From Flavobacteriales bacterium 33_180_T64 (GTDB lineage Bacteria; Bacteroidota; Bacteroidia; Flavobacteriales; Flavobacteriaceae): a DNA stretch of 64,000 nucleotides. The stretch covers positions 273,272-337,271 of the forward strand of contig MAAQ01000002.1 in NCBI GenBank assembly GCA_002162685.1, given 5' to 3'. The notes beneath the pieces were generated by a model. It saw only the letters and a program-made list of their open reading frames with translations. It did not search any database and was not told the origin of the DNA. Each line of letters begins with the position of its first letter. The stretch's first letter is position 1. Shown one piece after another: positions 18,766-27,208 of this stretch. Position numbers and translations under genes: made by a program.

Positions 18766-19215
18766 TCATTCAATAGTATAAAGCCATTCTAATATTTGCT
18801 GTTTTTCATTGTCTGATAGTTTAGCCTCATTATGAATTTTAATATAAGATGGCAAAGGCATTTTACCTTCTGAAATAGTTACTGCGATTTCAGAAACTAC
18901 ACCTGCTTTATCTCTGCTATCTAAGGTAGCCCAATTAGAAAAATTTAGATCCTCTTTACCTTCTTTAATATGCTTATCTACAACCCAACTTATGGGAGAA
19001 ATATGATCATACCAGAAATAATCCGTTTTATTTGAATGGCAATTATAACACGAATTTTGAAGCAATGCTTTTATATTTTTCGGTGCTTTCTCCGCTATTA
19101 AAAAATCATCTAAAGTTTCTGATAATTGTACATTTTTATTGGGCCTATGAAACTGTACTCCTATAAAAATCAAAATTAAAATGAATAAAATCTTCTTTTT
19201 CATTGACAACATCAT
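18766..19215 (-). CDS. Haem-binding domain protein (c-type)
   Basis: A 149-residue exported protein with one N-terminal hydrophobic segment. It carries the Haem_bd family pattern: SCYNCHSNKTDYFWYDHISPISWVV, with CYNCH as a CxxCH haem-c attachment site (about residue 54-58), and SEGKMPLPSY later. It is probably a periplasmic or membrane-anchored mono-haem electron carrier. It starts 6 bp downstream of the glutaredoxin/thioredoxin-reductase fusion gene. Confidence 0.82.
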   Translation of the reverse strand: MMLSMKKKILFILILIFIGVQFHRPNKNVQLSETLDDFLIAEKAPKNIKALLQNSCYNCHSNKTDYFWYDHISPISWVVDKHIKEGKEDLNFSNWATLDSRDKAGVVSEIAVTISEGKMPLPSYIKIHNEAKLSDNEKQQILEWLYTIE

Positions 19216-19221
19216 TTGTTT

Positions 19222-20628
19222 TTATTTCAAGTAATTTCTAATTCCATAACTTGCTAAAACACCTTCTCCTGTTGCTGCAGCTACTTGAGCTATTGCACCT
19301 TCTCGACAATCTCCCGCAGCAAAAATACCTTCTACAGAAGTTTGAGCTAAACCTGAAGTTTGTATAAATCCACGTTCGTCAAGTGAAACCACATCCTTAA
19401 ATGATTGAGTGTTTGGGATTAAACCAATAAAAATAAATGCGCCATCAGCTTCAATCACCGCTTTTTTATTAGTCTCATTATCTTTAACTTTTAAGCCTTT
19501 AAATAGATTGTTTTCATTTGAAACAAATTCAAGTGACGTTTTATTCATATAGGTTGAAATATTATCAATTGTTTTTAGTTTTTCAACATAAGTTTCAGAA
19601 GCACTAAAGTTTTTAGAACGCTGAATAATTTTAACGCTCTTACAAAAACCAGCTAAAAATATACCCTCTTCTAATGCAGAATTCCCTCCTCCAATTACGA
19701 TAATATCTTTATCTCTATAAAATGCACCATCACAAGTGGCGCAAAAATGAATTCCAGAGCCTATTAATTCTTCTTCATTTGGTATTTCCAATTTTCGATA
19801 TGTAGAACCTGTAGACAACACTACTGTTTTTCCTAAATAAGTAGCACCTTTTGTTTGTATAGAAAATAGATTATCCTGTTTTTTAATACTAACGACTTCT
19901 TCCCCTGTTTTGATAACAGCCCCATAAGTTTTAGCTTGCTCTTCCATTTTCTCCATTAATTTTGGACCAGAAATGGATTGAAACCCTGGGTAATTCTCAA
20001 TTTTCTCTGTTAAAAATGCGTTTCCTCCTATTGTAGATTTCTCTAATATTAACGTATCAAAACGATCGCGCTGAGCATAAATAGATGTTGTTAAACCAGC
20101 TGCTCCTCCTCCAATAATAATGGTATCAAAAATTTTATGCTCTTTCTCTACATTTATTGAAAGTAATTCTGTTAACTCTAGATTGTCTGGGTTAGCATAT
20201 GGTTTTCCATTAATTAATACAGTAGGGATAATACGTTTCCCATTATTAATTTTTTCAACCTTTTGTGTCGCCCAATCATATTTATCTACATCGATAAATT
20301 CAAAATTAATACTATTGTCTCTTAAAAAACTTTTAGCTCTTCGACAATCTGGACACCAATCGGCTCCAAACAATTGTACTTTACCCATTTCATTTATTCC
20401 TAGGATAGATGCTAATTCAATATTATCAGGGTTTGTATATGACTTGCCTTTAATAATAAGAGTTGGTATAATTCGTTTCCCATTATTAATTTTTTCAACT
20501 TTTGATGTTGCTTCTTTATCTAAATCAACATCGATAAAAGTATAGTCAACATTGTTCTCTTTTAAATATGCTTTAGCTCTTCTGCAATCAGGACACCAAT
20601 CTGCACCATAAAGTATGATTTCATTCAT
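19222..20628 (-). CDS. Double glutaredoxin - thioredoxin reductase fusion
   Basis: A 468-residue protein with two consecutive glutaredoxin-like domains (about 1-78 and 81-158) fused to an FAD/NADPH thioredoxin reductase domain (about 165-468). Each glutaredoxin part has the active site GADWCPDCRRAK and a cis-Pro region KRIIPT. The reductase part has IIGGGAAGLTTSIYAQR (FAD), the redox CATC in HFCATCDGAFY, and VIGGGNSALEEG (NADPH). A single chain could thus pass electrons from NADPH to its own dithiol domains. The two N-terminal domains are close copies of each other, so a tandem duplication is likely. Neighbours are stress-related. Confidence 0.88.
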   Translation of the reverse strand: MNEIILYGADWCPDCRRAKAYLKENNVDYTFIDVDLDKEATSKVEKINNGKRIIPTLIIKGKSYTNPDNIELASILGINEMGKVQLFGADWCPDCRRAKSFLRDNSINFEFIDVDKYDWATQKVEKINNGKRIIPTVLINGKPYANPDNLELTELLSINVEKEHKIFDTIIIGGGAAGLTTSIYAQRDRFDTLILEKSTIGGNAFLTEKIENYPGFQSISGPKLMEKMEEQAKTYGAVIKTGEEVVSIKKQDNLFSIQTKGATYLGKTVVLSTGSTYRKLEIPNEEELIGSGIHFCATCDGAFYRDKDIIVIGGGNSALEEGIFLAGFCKSVKIIQRSKNFSASETYVEKLKTIDNISTYMNKTSLEFVSNENNLFKGLKVKDNETNKKAVIEADGAFIFIGLIPNTQSFKDVVSLDERGFIQTSGLAQTSVEGIFAAGDCREGAIAQVAAATGEGVLASYGIRNYLK

Positions 20629-20684
20629 TTGTTTTGTGTGTTAATTTTAAGTTTTTAAGTTACGTCTTAGAAATTCACTTAACC

Positions 20685-21041
20685 CTATGAATGATAATAT
20701 CTTTCTCTATATATTTTACCGTTTTTCCATTCGGTAGCTACAACTTGTTCAGAAATCATAGTACTTCCATCTTTAAGTTTTAATGTCATTACCGCATCAT
20801 AGAACGAGTGATTTCCTTTTACAGCATAATTTCCAACTTCATAACCTATAAATTCTTCTAAATCATTTTTAATAAAGTCGTCTTCAAACTTTACACAATA
20901 AGCCTTTCCTATTTTTGGTTCTCCATTTCCCTCTCGCAATTCTACTTCATCATGTAAATACGTTTCCATAGCTTCGATAAATTCGCCTTTAGCTAATAAT
21001 GAATGAATGTGTTTTAAGTTGCTTTCTATTTGATTTTCCAT
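20685..21041 (-). CDS. SnoaL/NTF2-like protein
   Basis: A 118-residue protein with an NTF2-like fold signature: an N-terminal helix (HIHSLLAKGEFIEAMETYL), central HDEVELREGNG and C-terminal strands ending VATEWKNGKIYRERYYHS. It fits the SnoaL-like family, small cone-shaped domains that bind or isomerise diverse ligands. No catalytic residue can be assigned. It is the first gene after an exact -7 promoter box and precedes the glutaredoxin/thioredoxin-reductase fusion by 56 bp. Confidence 0.75.
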   Translation of the reverse strand: MENQIESNLKHIHSLLAKGEFIEAMETYLHDEVELREGNGEPKIGKAYCVKFEDDFIKNDLEEFIGYEVGNYAVKGNHSFYDAVMTLKLKDGSTMISEQVVATEWKNGKIYRERYYHS

Positions 21042-21084
21042 TTGATTTTTAATTATTTGATTTTACTTTCAGTTATTAATACTG

Positions 21085-21092
21085 CAAAGTTA
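21085..21092 (-). promoter_or_regulatory. Candidate -7 promoter box for the NTF2-like/thioredoxin-reductase operon
   Basis: The minus strand reads TAACTTTG, an exact TAnnTTTG match, about 45 bp upstream of the NTF2-like gene start. A T-rich ATTTA lies about 19 bp further upstream, where a -33 element would be expected. It probably drives the four-gene run down to the DUF2721 gene. Confidence 0.5.
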
Positions 21093-21149
21093 TAGTACAA
21101 GAGAGGGTATATAAATATATATTATTCCTGATGAATTGTACTTTTTTCC

Positions 21150-21620
21150 TTAAAACTCGTAACTGAAGTGCCAACCTCCAAAAATTTTAAATTGGTCACC
21201 TATAAGTGAGCCAATAGTTGGACCTGTATGAATATCACCTAGCTCAAAAGCAAATTCAGCTTCAGCATAAGCAGAGATTTCAGTGTCCTTATGTGAATTT
21301 GGTAAAGAAAAACTTGGACCTGTATTAACGGTTAAAAACGAATACGGTTTGTGACTTATAAGTGCTGCTATTTCATGATCAATGCGATTCCCTTCTTCAA
21401 AAACAAGTGTATGCCCTATACCAAATGCCCATTTATGTGATGTCCAGTAAGTGAGATGAATTTCGGTTGCAAAATTAGTTGTTTCGGTTTCAGTGTTATA
21501 AATAGACAACCCAGAAAGCACCAATTCTAATCCTGGCTCTTTATCATCATGTTCTTGTGCTGTTATGACTTGATTTGTTCCTAATATAATAAAGAACAGC
21601 ACTACTGTTTTTTTTATCAT
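21150..21620 (-). CDS. Secreted outer-membrane-like beta protein
   Basis: A 156-residue protein with a signal peptide ending in ITAQ (about residue 22). The mature part alternates polar and aromatic residues (TEIHLTYWTSHKWAFGIGHTLVF, SFLTVNTGPSF, FKIFGGWHFSYEF) and ends in Phe, as expected for a small outer-membrane beta-barrel of eight or fewer strands. No family was recognised beyond this. It stands alone between the operon promoter and a clear terminator, downstream of the P460-like genes. Confidence 0.6.
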   Translation of the reverse strand: MIKKTVVLFFIILGTNQVITAQEHDDKEPGLELVLSGLSIYNTETETTNFATEIHLTYWTSHKWAFGIGHTLVFEEGNRIDHEIAALISHKPYSFLTVNTGPSFSLPNSHKDTEISAYAEAEFAFELGDIHTGPTIGSLIGDQFKIFGGWHFSYEF

Positions 21621-21644
21621 TTTTTAAATTTTTAGAAATAAAAA

Positions 21645-21677
21645 GCCCAAAAGCACACACATCATCTGCTTTTGGGC
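21645..21677 (-). terminator. Rho-independent terminator downstream of the P460-like genes
   Basis: A perfect 11-bp inverted repeat (GCCCAAAAGCA / TGCTTTTGGGC) with an 11-bp loop. Read on the minus strand it is followed by CTTTTTATTT. It ends transcription from the cytochrome P460-like genes before the small outer-membrane protein gene. Confidence 0.75.
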
Positions 21678-21720
21678 AACACTAAAACTATTATAAAAAT
21701 AGTTTAAAACCAATCTACTA

Positions 21721-22332
21721 TTAGCGCTTTGCTGTGTTTTCTGGTGTTACTTCCTCACCAACATTTTTTGCTGCTCTTAATACAGGATAATGTTGTGTAA
21801 ATACAAAATCATCGCCTGCACTTGTATTATGACACGAATTACATTGCGCAGTTTTAAAAGCTTTACCTGTTGCTGATAAAGTCCCTTCGGTTGGGTTAGT
21901 AAAACTAAAATATGCCCAATTCCCAGGCTCATTAGGAAAATGCTCTTTGCTTTTTATAGTCGCTTCTAAACCAATAAAATTTCCCATAAAATACCCACTA
22001 CCACTAGCTGCAGATTTACCTCCTACACTTACCAGTTCTTTTATAAGAATTGTGCCTTCTCTCCATTCTCCTGTTTTTTTATAGTGTTTATAACTTATAG
22101 GATCAATATATACATTATGGAATTCTGGAAATGCAGCTTTTCCATTATTCATATCATTTGGTGTTAAAGGCGTTCCAACATAAATCCATGTTCTATAGTT
22201 TAGTGGACGAACTAACTCACCATTAGAATCCATAGTAAAATAGGTTGCTTTCACATAGTTATCATTGTCATTACATGATGTAACCATTATCATGGTTATT
22301 ATCATTACAAATATGTACTTAAGATTATTCAT
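21721..22332 (-). CDS. Short cytochrome P460-like lipoprotein
   Basis: A 203-residue lipoprotein (lipobox MVTSC, Cys20). It carries one P460-type domain: YRTWIYVGTPLTPNDMN, FPEFHNVYIDP, GSGYFMGNFIGLEA, EPGNWAYFSF and the haem-c site CNSCH. P460 cytochromes use a haem cross-linked to Lys to oxidise hydroxylamine or nitrogen oxides. The sequence is highly similar to the first half of the 371-residue protein encoded just upstream. It stops (TPENTAKR, then several stop codons) where that protein continues. It looks like a C-terminally truncated duplicate that may still fold as one domain. Confidence 0.8.
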   Translation of the reverse strand: MNNLKYIFVMIITMIMVTSCNDNDNYVKATYFTMDSNGELVRPLNYRTWIYVGTPLTPNDMNNGKAAFPEFHNVYIDPISYKHYKKTGEWREGTILIKELVSVGGKSAASGSGYFMGNFIGLEATIKSKEHFPNEPGNWAYFSFTNPTEGTLSATGKAFKTAQCNSCHNTSAGDDFVFTQHYPVLRAAKNVGEEVTPENTAKR

Positions 22333-22356
22333 TTTAAAATTCGTTTTTAGTTATTA

Positions 22357-23472
22357 TTATTTTAGCGGAAAGGCAGTTCTAACCATATCTCTTCCTATTG
22401 TATGACAACTCACACAACCTTCAACACCGTTTCCTATAGCGGCTATTTTATCAGCATCTGAAGAATCTGTAACCTCATACCAAAACCAACCATTTCCAAT
22501 ATCAGACTTATCATGAGTTTTTGCCATTACTGCCCAACCAGCAGGATTCTCATTTGCATCATACATTTCTTTGACGACTACAGCCCCTAAAGGATGCTCA
22601 TCATTTCCTTTTTCTAAAGATTCTGCAAGAATATCATTTATAAAGACCTTTACTGGTAATCCTAATTTTTGATGTGGTCCTAATGATGGGTGTAATTCTG
22701 TTTCTTGGTTTGTATAGCTTTTATATTTTCCTGATTTTAAATAAGCGAATAATTGTTCTTTTCCTAAAGGAATTTCTAGTGTTAAGTTTTCTGGAGTAGG
22801 CGCTGAGGCTTCCCATTTACCAACTTTAGGTTTTGCTTCTGAACCCGCCATTCTTGCTGCTGCATTTTCAGGAGTAATTGACGTACCAACTCCTTTCGCT
22901 GCAGTTAGAACAGGATAGTGTTGTGTAAATACAAAATCGTCTGCTGCGCTAGTATTATGACATGAATTACACATTTTTGTTTCAAAAGCTTTCCCGGTAT
23001 TAGCTAAATCTCCACCTTTTGGATTGGTAAAACTAAAGTAAGCCCAGTTACCAGGTTCACTAGGAAAATGTTTTTTACTTTTAATGGTTGCTTCTAATCC
23101 AATAAATTCACCCATAAAGTAACCACTACCACTAGCAGCCGATTTACCTCCTACGCTTATAAGCTCTTTTACCAGGATTGTTCCTTCTCGCCAAGTTCCG
23201 GTTTCTTTATAATGATCGTAACTCATTGGATCTATGTATACATTATGAAATTCTGGAAAAGCTGCTTTACCGCCATTCATATCGTTTGGAGTAACAGGTG
23301 TGCCAACATAAACCCAAGATCTATAATCTTGTGGTCGTTTTAAATCCCCTTCATCATTCATAGTAAAGTAAGATATATCTTGATATCCTTCTCCTTCATT
23401 TTTACATGAGGTAACAGTACATGTCACCATTAGAATAAGTGCAGCTATTTTATAGATTTTTTTAAGTTTCAT
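22357..23472 (-). CDS. Double-domain cytochrome P460-like lipoprotein
   Basis: A 371-residue lipoprotein (VTSC lipobox, Cys23). The first half (about 25-205) has YRSWVYVGTPVTPNDMN, FPEFHNVYIDP, GNWAYFSF and the haem-c site CNSCH. The second half (about 240-371) is a diverged P460-like domain with LPVKVFINDI, GAVVVKEMY, GWFWYEVT and a second site CVSCH, ending DMVRTAFPLK. A dihaem periplasmic or surface enzyme is likely, possibly acting on reactive nitrogen species. It lies 24 bp upstream of its short paralogue and 15 bp downstream of a small NTF2-like gene, next to AraC-type regulators. Confidence 0.83.
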   Translation of the reverse strand: MKLKKIYKIAALILMVTCTVTSCKNEGEGYQDISYFTMNDEGDLKRPQDYRSWVYVGTPVTPNDMNGGKAAFPEFHNVYIDPMSYDHYKETGTWREGTILVKELISVGGKSAASGSGYFMGEFIGLEATIKSKKHFPSEPGNWAYFSFTNPKGGDLANTGKAFETKMCNSCHNTSAADDFVFTQHYPVLTAAKGVGTSITPENAAARMAGSEAKPKVGKWEASAPTPENLTLEIPLGKEQLFAYLKSGKYKSYTNQETELHPSLGPHQKLGLPVKVFINDILAESLEKGNDEHPLGAVVVKEMYDANENPAGWAVMAKTHDKSDIGNGWFWYEVTDSSDADKIAAIGNGVEGCVSCHTIGRDMVRTAFPLK

Positions 23473-23487
23473 TTTATATGTTTTAGG

Positions 23488-23871
23488 TTAGTAACTTGTT
23501 AGTTTATATTGCAGTTTATGTATATAATTATCGTTCCAAATATTGCTTACACTTATTTCAGTTAAATCAAATGTGCCTTTTATTTTTTTACAAATCACGA
23601 AAACCCTAAATGTAGAATTCTCATCTTTTTTAAGCATTTTTTCAATCTTAAATTGAATGACTTCTGTGGACTTATTTAAAAGGGTTCTTTTTAAGTATTT
23701 GATCCACGTTTTTTTTGAAATGTAACGTTGTTTCCTATTGTAATTTATTTCAATATTTTCATCTATAAACTTCTCAATAGCTTCTTCTATTTTTTGATTC
23801 TTAAGTAGCATCAAAAAAACATCCTGATTAATATCTTTATATAATTTGGTATCGTTTTTAATTAAATTCAT
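23488..23871 (-). CDS. Small conserved protein, possibly NTF2-like
   Basis: A 127-residue cytosolic protein rich in Lys and Ile. The helix-rich start (FLMLLKNQKIEEAIEKFIDENIEINYN) followed by alternating strands (FRVFVICKKIKGTFDLTEISVSNIW) is compatible with an NTF2/SnoaL-like fold, but no family motif is firmly recognised. It lies between the AraC-type regulator gene (23 bp) and the P460-like genes (15 bp), so it is probably in one operon with them. Confidence 0.5.
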   Translation of the reverse strand: MNLIKNDTKLYKDINQDVFLMLLKNQKIEEAIEKFIDENIEINYNRKQRYISKKTWIKYLKRTLLNKSTEVIQFKIEKMLKKDENSTFRVFVICKKIKGTFDLTEISVSNIWNDNYIHKLQYKLTSY

Positions 23872-23894
23872 AAATAAATCATGTTAAAATTAAC

Positions 23895-24776
23895 CTATTG
23901 AGACTCTATTGTATTGCACTTTTTTCCATATCCCCTTATATGTGAGCTACTTTTATATTGTTTTCTAAAATATTGAGCAGTTACTCCTGTATGTTTTTTG
24001 AAAAATCGCGAAAAATAAGCAGGATCATAGAACCCAACCTCAAAACATATTTCTCTTATACTTTTGCTTGTATAGATGATCCTCTTTTTACTTTCAAACA
24101 AGAGTTTGTCTTTAATAATTTCACTTGGGTTTTTAAGTCCCTTTTTTTGAAATAAACGCAATAGGTTTTTAGGTTCGACATCTAGTTGTGCAGCATAGTC
24201 TGAAACATTATGAAATATGCTAAACTGTGAGTTTAAAATTTCTCCAAAACAATTAATATACTTGATATCATTACTAAATTTCTCCTTAAGAGCATTTTGT
24301 AATAAGCTACAGAGCGTGTGTTTTAACTTTTCAACATTAATAGACGTCGTTTCTTTTATAATGTCTTCTATAAATATAAATGTGTTTTCTATTAATGACC
24401 TTTGTTCATCTTTAAAAAAGAGTATTGTGTGGTTTTTAAAATTGTTCTTAGTACTTGCATTAATAAAACCACAAATAAATATTAGAGATGAAGAAAAGAT
24501 TTCAGTGTTAAAACGTAGTACTTTAACTTGAGATAAATTAGTACTTTCACAGCTAAACGAATTTCCTTTATCTAATAAAACAATGCTATTAGAAGGCATA
24601 ACCATTTGTTGGTTATTTATTTGACATTTTAAGGCACACTTGGTATTCCAAATTAAATCTGCAGAACACAGACTCTCAAGCTTGAAAATCTCTGATATAT
24701 GATTTTCATAACTTATGTAAGGGTAATTAAGTAATGATCCTATTTCAGCTTGCATGCATCTCTTTTTTAGATACAC
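23895..24776 (-). CDS. AraC-family transcriptional regulator
   Basis: A 293-residue regulator. The C-terminal ~100 residues hold two helix-turn-helix motifs of AraC type: YAAQLDVEPKNLLRLFQKKG, then SIREICFEVGFYDPAYFSRF and FKKHTGVTAQYFRKQ. The N-terminal ~180 residues form a cupin-like sensor domain without a recognisable ligand. It is the first gene of a minus-strand run that continues into the NTF2-like and P460-like genes, so it probably controls them. It is a distant paralogue of the regulator encoded 80 bp upstream. Confidence 0.88.
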   Translation of the reverse strand: MYLKKRCMQAEIGSLLNYPYISYENHISEIFKLESLCSADLIWNTKCALKCQINNQQMVMPSNSIVLLDKGNSFSCESTNLSQVKVLRFNTEIFSSSLIFICGFINASTKNNFKNHTILFFKDEQRSLIENTFIFIEDIIKETTSINVEKLKHTLCSLLQNALKEKFSNDIKYINCFGEILNSQFSIFHNVSDYAAQLDVEPKNLLRLFQKKGLKNPSEIIKDKLLFESKKRIIYTSKSIREICFEVGFYDPAYFSRFFKKHTGVTAQYFRKQYKSSSHIRGYGKKCNTIESQ

Positions 24777-24856
24777 AAAATTAAAAGAGACAGCTGCTTT
24801 AGTTGATAAACATTTTTCCTAATTAGATGTCTATTTTCCTATAGCAAAAAAAATGT

Positions 24857-25702
24857 TTAATAAATATTTAAAGTGTTTTTTTTGAAATGTATTGGAGACA
24901 CACCTACTTGAGTTTTGAAGAATTTAGAAAAGTGTGATGCTTCGTTAAATCCTAAATCAAATGCAATCTCTTTAGATGATTTTTCAGAAAGCAATAATAG
25001 TTTTTTTGCTTCAAGTATAATACGATCATTTATAACTTGCAAAGGAGTTTTGTTGTTATATTTCGTAAAAAGATTTGAAATTGTTTTAGGCGATTTATTT
25101 AATAATGATGCATAATCTGACACTTTATGCTTTTCTCTGAAATTTGCTTCAACCAATAAATTAAATTGTCTTATAATATCAACTTTTGATTGTTCCATCG
25201 TTGGATCAACGATGGTTTTCTTTAAAAGTCTTACCGATTTTATAAGCACTCTCTTAAGCAACACTCTTAACATTTCGCCTTGAATATGATCTTTCGTTTG
25301 AAATTCTTCCTCAAAAAACATAAAATGCAACTCAAAACTCTTTCGTTCTTTTTCTGTTAAATTAACCATAGTAGGTGCCGAAGACCCTAAAAACAGAAAA
25401 CCGTTACATGATACTTCATGATCATGATCTCTAATACAGTAAAACTCACGATCAAAAATTATCGAGCTCGCTCCTTTTAAAAAAGGTTCTATTTGAATCA
25501 TATTAAATGGCGTACAAAACAGGACCTGATTCTTTTCTAAATTTACCGAATACCCATCTACGCCTATGGTGATAGGATTCTCCTTCGCCCAAATTATTTT
25601 ATAAAAATCACCTGTTCCGAGTCTTTTTTCAAAAGAGGCACAATTAAAATCTGTTAAAACGAGATTCCCTTGTTCAGGCTGCTTTGAATATTTAAAGTTC
25701 AT
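24857..25702 (-). CDS. AraC-family transcriptional regulator
   Basis: A 281-residue regulator. N-terminal ~170 residues resemble the cupin-type effector domain (ITIGVDGYSVNLEKNQVLFCTP). The C-terminus has two AraC-type helix-turn-helix motifs: YASLLNKSPKTISNLFTKY and SSKEIAFDLGFNEASHFSKFF, ending FKTQVGVSPIHFKK. It has its own 260-bp upstream gap facing the HD/Pycsar-effector gene, and may act on that divergent promoter as well as on the downstream regulator. The effector is unknown. Confidence 0.88.
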   Translation of the reverse strand: MNFKYSKQPEQGNLVLTDFNCASFEKRLGTGDFYKIIWAKENPITIGVDGYSVNLEKNQVLFCTPFNMIQIEPFLKGASSIIFDREFYCIRDHDHEVSCNGFLFLGSSAPTMVNLTEKERKSFELHFMFFEEEFQTKDHIQGEMLRVLLKRVLIKSVRLLKKTIVDPTMEQSKVDIIRQFNLLVEANFREKHKVSDYASLLNKSPKTISNLFTKYNNKTPLQVINDRIILEAKKLLLLSEKSSKEIAFDLGFNEASHFSKFFKTQVGVSPIHFKKNTLNIY

Positions 25703-25929
25703 TTAGCAATACATTTAATAGTAGTTAATTCGAAAAAAAGAGAAATATATTCTGTAAACTTACATTATATTTTCAAAAAACACTTTCTTGATTTTAATAT
25801 GAATCTTATTATCAAGTATAATACATTTTAAATGATAATGGTTATCCTTGAAAAAAATACAGTCTTTCATATTCGATTGATGAAAGCATATTTTGTAATT
25901 TACGACAAACCAAATTATCATTAATTAAA

Positions 25930-25949
25930 GTTTAGTATTTTTACTAAAC
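25930..25949. promoter_or_regulatory. Inverted repeat in front of the HD-Pycsar effector gene
   Basis: A perfect 8-bp inverted repeat (GTTTAGTA tttt TACTAAAC) centred about 25 bp upstream of the ATG at 25965. It lies within the probable leader or promoter, so it could be an operator or an RNA hairpin close to the start codon. Confidence 0.4.
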
Positions 25950-25964
25950 AAACTAATAGTCTTT

Positions 25965-27191
25965 ATGGATACGCTTATTGTTGAAACAGAAAAACATGTC
26001 ATTTCTCTTCTAAACGAAACATTAGATAATACATTTACATATCACAACTCACCTCATACGCAACGCGTTGTTCAAAAAACTAGAGCTTTAATTGAAGCTA
26101 ACCAACTGGATAACGACCAAGCTACTCTTTTAATTACTGCTGCGTGGTTTCATGATACAGGCTACACAAAAGGCATTGAAAATCATGAAGAAAAAAGCGT
26201 ACAAATTGCTACTCGATTTTTAAAAAGTCAAAATATTCCACAGGAACATATAAACGCTATTTCAAAATTGATTTTAGCAACAAAAATGGGTTATGAACCT
26301 AAAAACGAATTAGAAAAAATTATTAGAGATGCTGATACATCACATCTAGCCAGTAAAAGTTATAAAGATATTTGTGAATTGTTAAGAAAAGAATGGGAAC
26401 TTACTTGTGACAAAACCTTAACGGAGTCTAAATGGTTACAGGAAAACATTAATTTTTTAACAAAACATCGTTTTTATACTGATTTTGCCTCTGCTAATTG
26501 GGAAAAGCAAAAAGGGAAAAATTTAGCACAATTGCTTAAAAATCAAAAGAAACTTCAACTAGAGAGTTCTAAATTAAAACAGAAAAAAGAAGAACTAGAT
26601 TTTAAAAAAAATAAGATAGAATTACCAGAGCGTGGTATAGAAACTATGTTTAGAGTTGCACTTCGTAATCATATCACATTAAGTGATATTGCTGATACAA
26701 AAGCTAATATCTTGTTATCTGTAAATGCAATTATAATCTCTTTAGTTCTTTCTAACTTAGTATCGAAATTAGACAACCCTTCAAACTATTATTTAATTTG
26801 GCCTACTGCTATTTTTGCTGCTTTTACAGTGGCCTCAATTGTATTATCTGTTTTAGCTACACGTCCAAATGTTACTCAAGGAAAATTTACTAAAGAAGAT
26901 GTTGCTAACAAAAAAGTAAATCTATTATTTTTTGGGAATTTTCATAAAATGAAACTCGATGAGTTTGAATGGGCTATGACAGAAATGATGCAAGATAGAG
27001 ATTACCTTTATAGCTCTCTTACTAAAGATTTATACTTTTTAGGATTAGTTTTAAATCGCAAATATGGGTTACTGCGATTAACTTATACTGTGTTCATGAT
27101 AGGAATACTCGTAAGTGTTATTTCTTTTGCGGTAGCTTTTCAACAAGCGGAAACAAATGCTTTAATAGTAAAAGCAAGTTCATTACTATAG
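25965..27191 (+). CDS. HD phosphohydrolase domain fused to Pycsar-type membrane effector domain
   Basis: A 408-residue two-part protein. Residues ~1-190 are an HD domain: HNSPHTQRV, AAWFHDTGYTKG (HD pair) and NHEEKSVQIA, followed by RDADTSHLAS. A charged, Lys/Glu-rich helix (~190-215) links to ~220-408, which resembles the Pycsar/PycTM effector family (DUF5706): MFRVALRNHITLSDIADTKANILLSVNAIIISLVLS, then two more membrane segments near 275 and 385. In Pycsar anti-phage defence such proteins respond to cyclic pyrimidine nucleotides. No nucleotide cyclase is encoded nearby, so a housekeeping nucleotide-linked role is equally possible. A metallophosphoesterase follows 17 bp downstream. Confidence 0.8.
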   Translation: MDTLIVETEKHVISLLNETLDNTFTYHNSPHTQRVVQKTRALIEANQLDNDQATLLITAAWFHDTGYTKGIENHEEKSVQIATRFLKSQNIPQEHINAISKLILATKMGYEPKNELEKIIRDADTSHLASKSYKDICELLRKEWELTCDKTLTESKWLQENINFLTKHRFYTDFASANWEKQKGKNLAQLLKNQKKLQLESSKLKQKKEELDFKKNKIELPERGIETMFRVALRNHITLSDIADTKANILLSVNAIIISLVLSNLVSKLDNPSNYYLIWPTAIFAAFTVASIVLSVLATRPNVTQGKFTKEDVANKKVNLLFFGNFHKMKLDEFEWAMTEMMQDRDYLYSSLTKDLYFLGLVLNRKYGLLRLTYTVFMIGILVSVISFAVAFQQAETNALIVKASSLL

Positions 27192-27208
27192 ATTGCTAGT
27201 GAATTTGA

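Noticed and set aside
24777..24856. Possible small gene between the two AraC regulators
   Set aside because: Only 80 bp of AT-rich sequence with no open frame of useful length or start signal.
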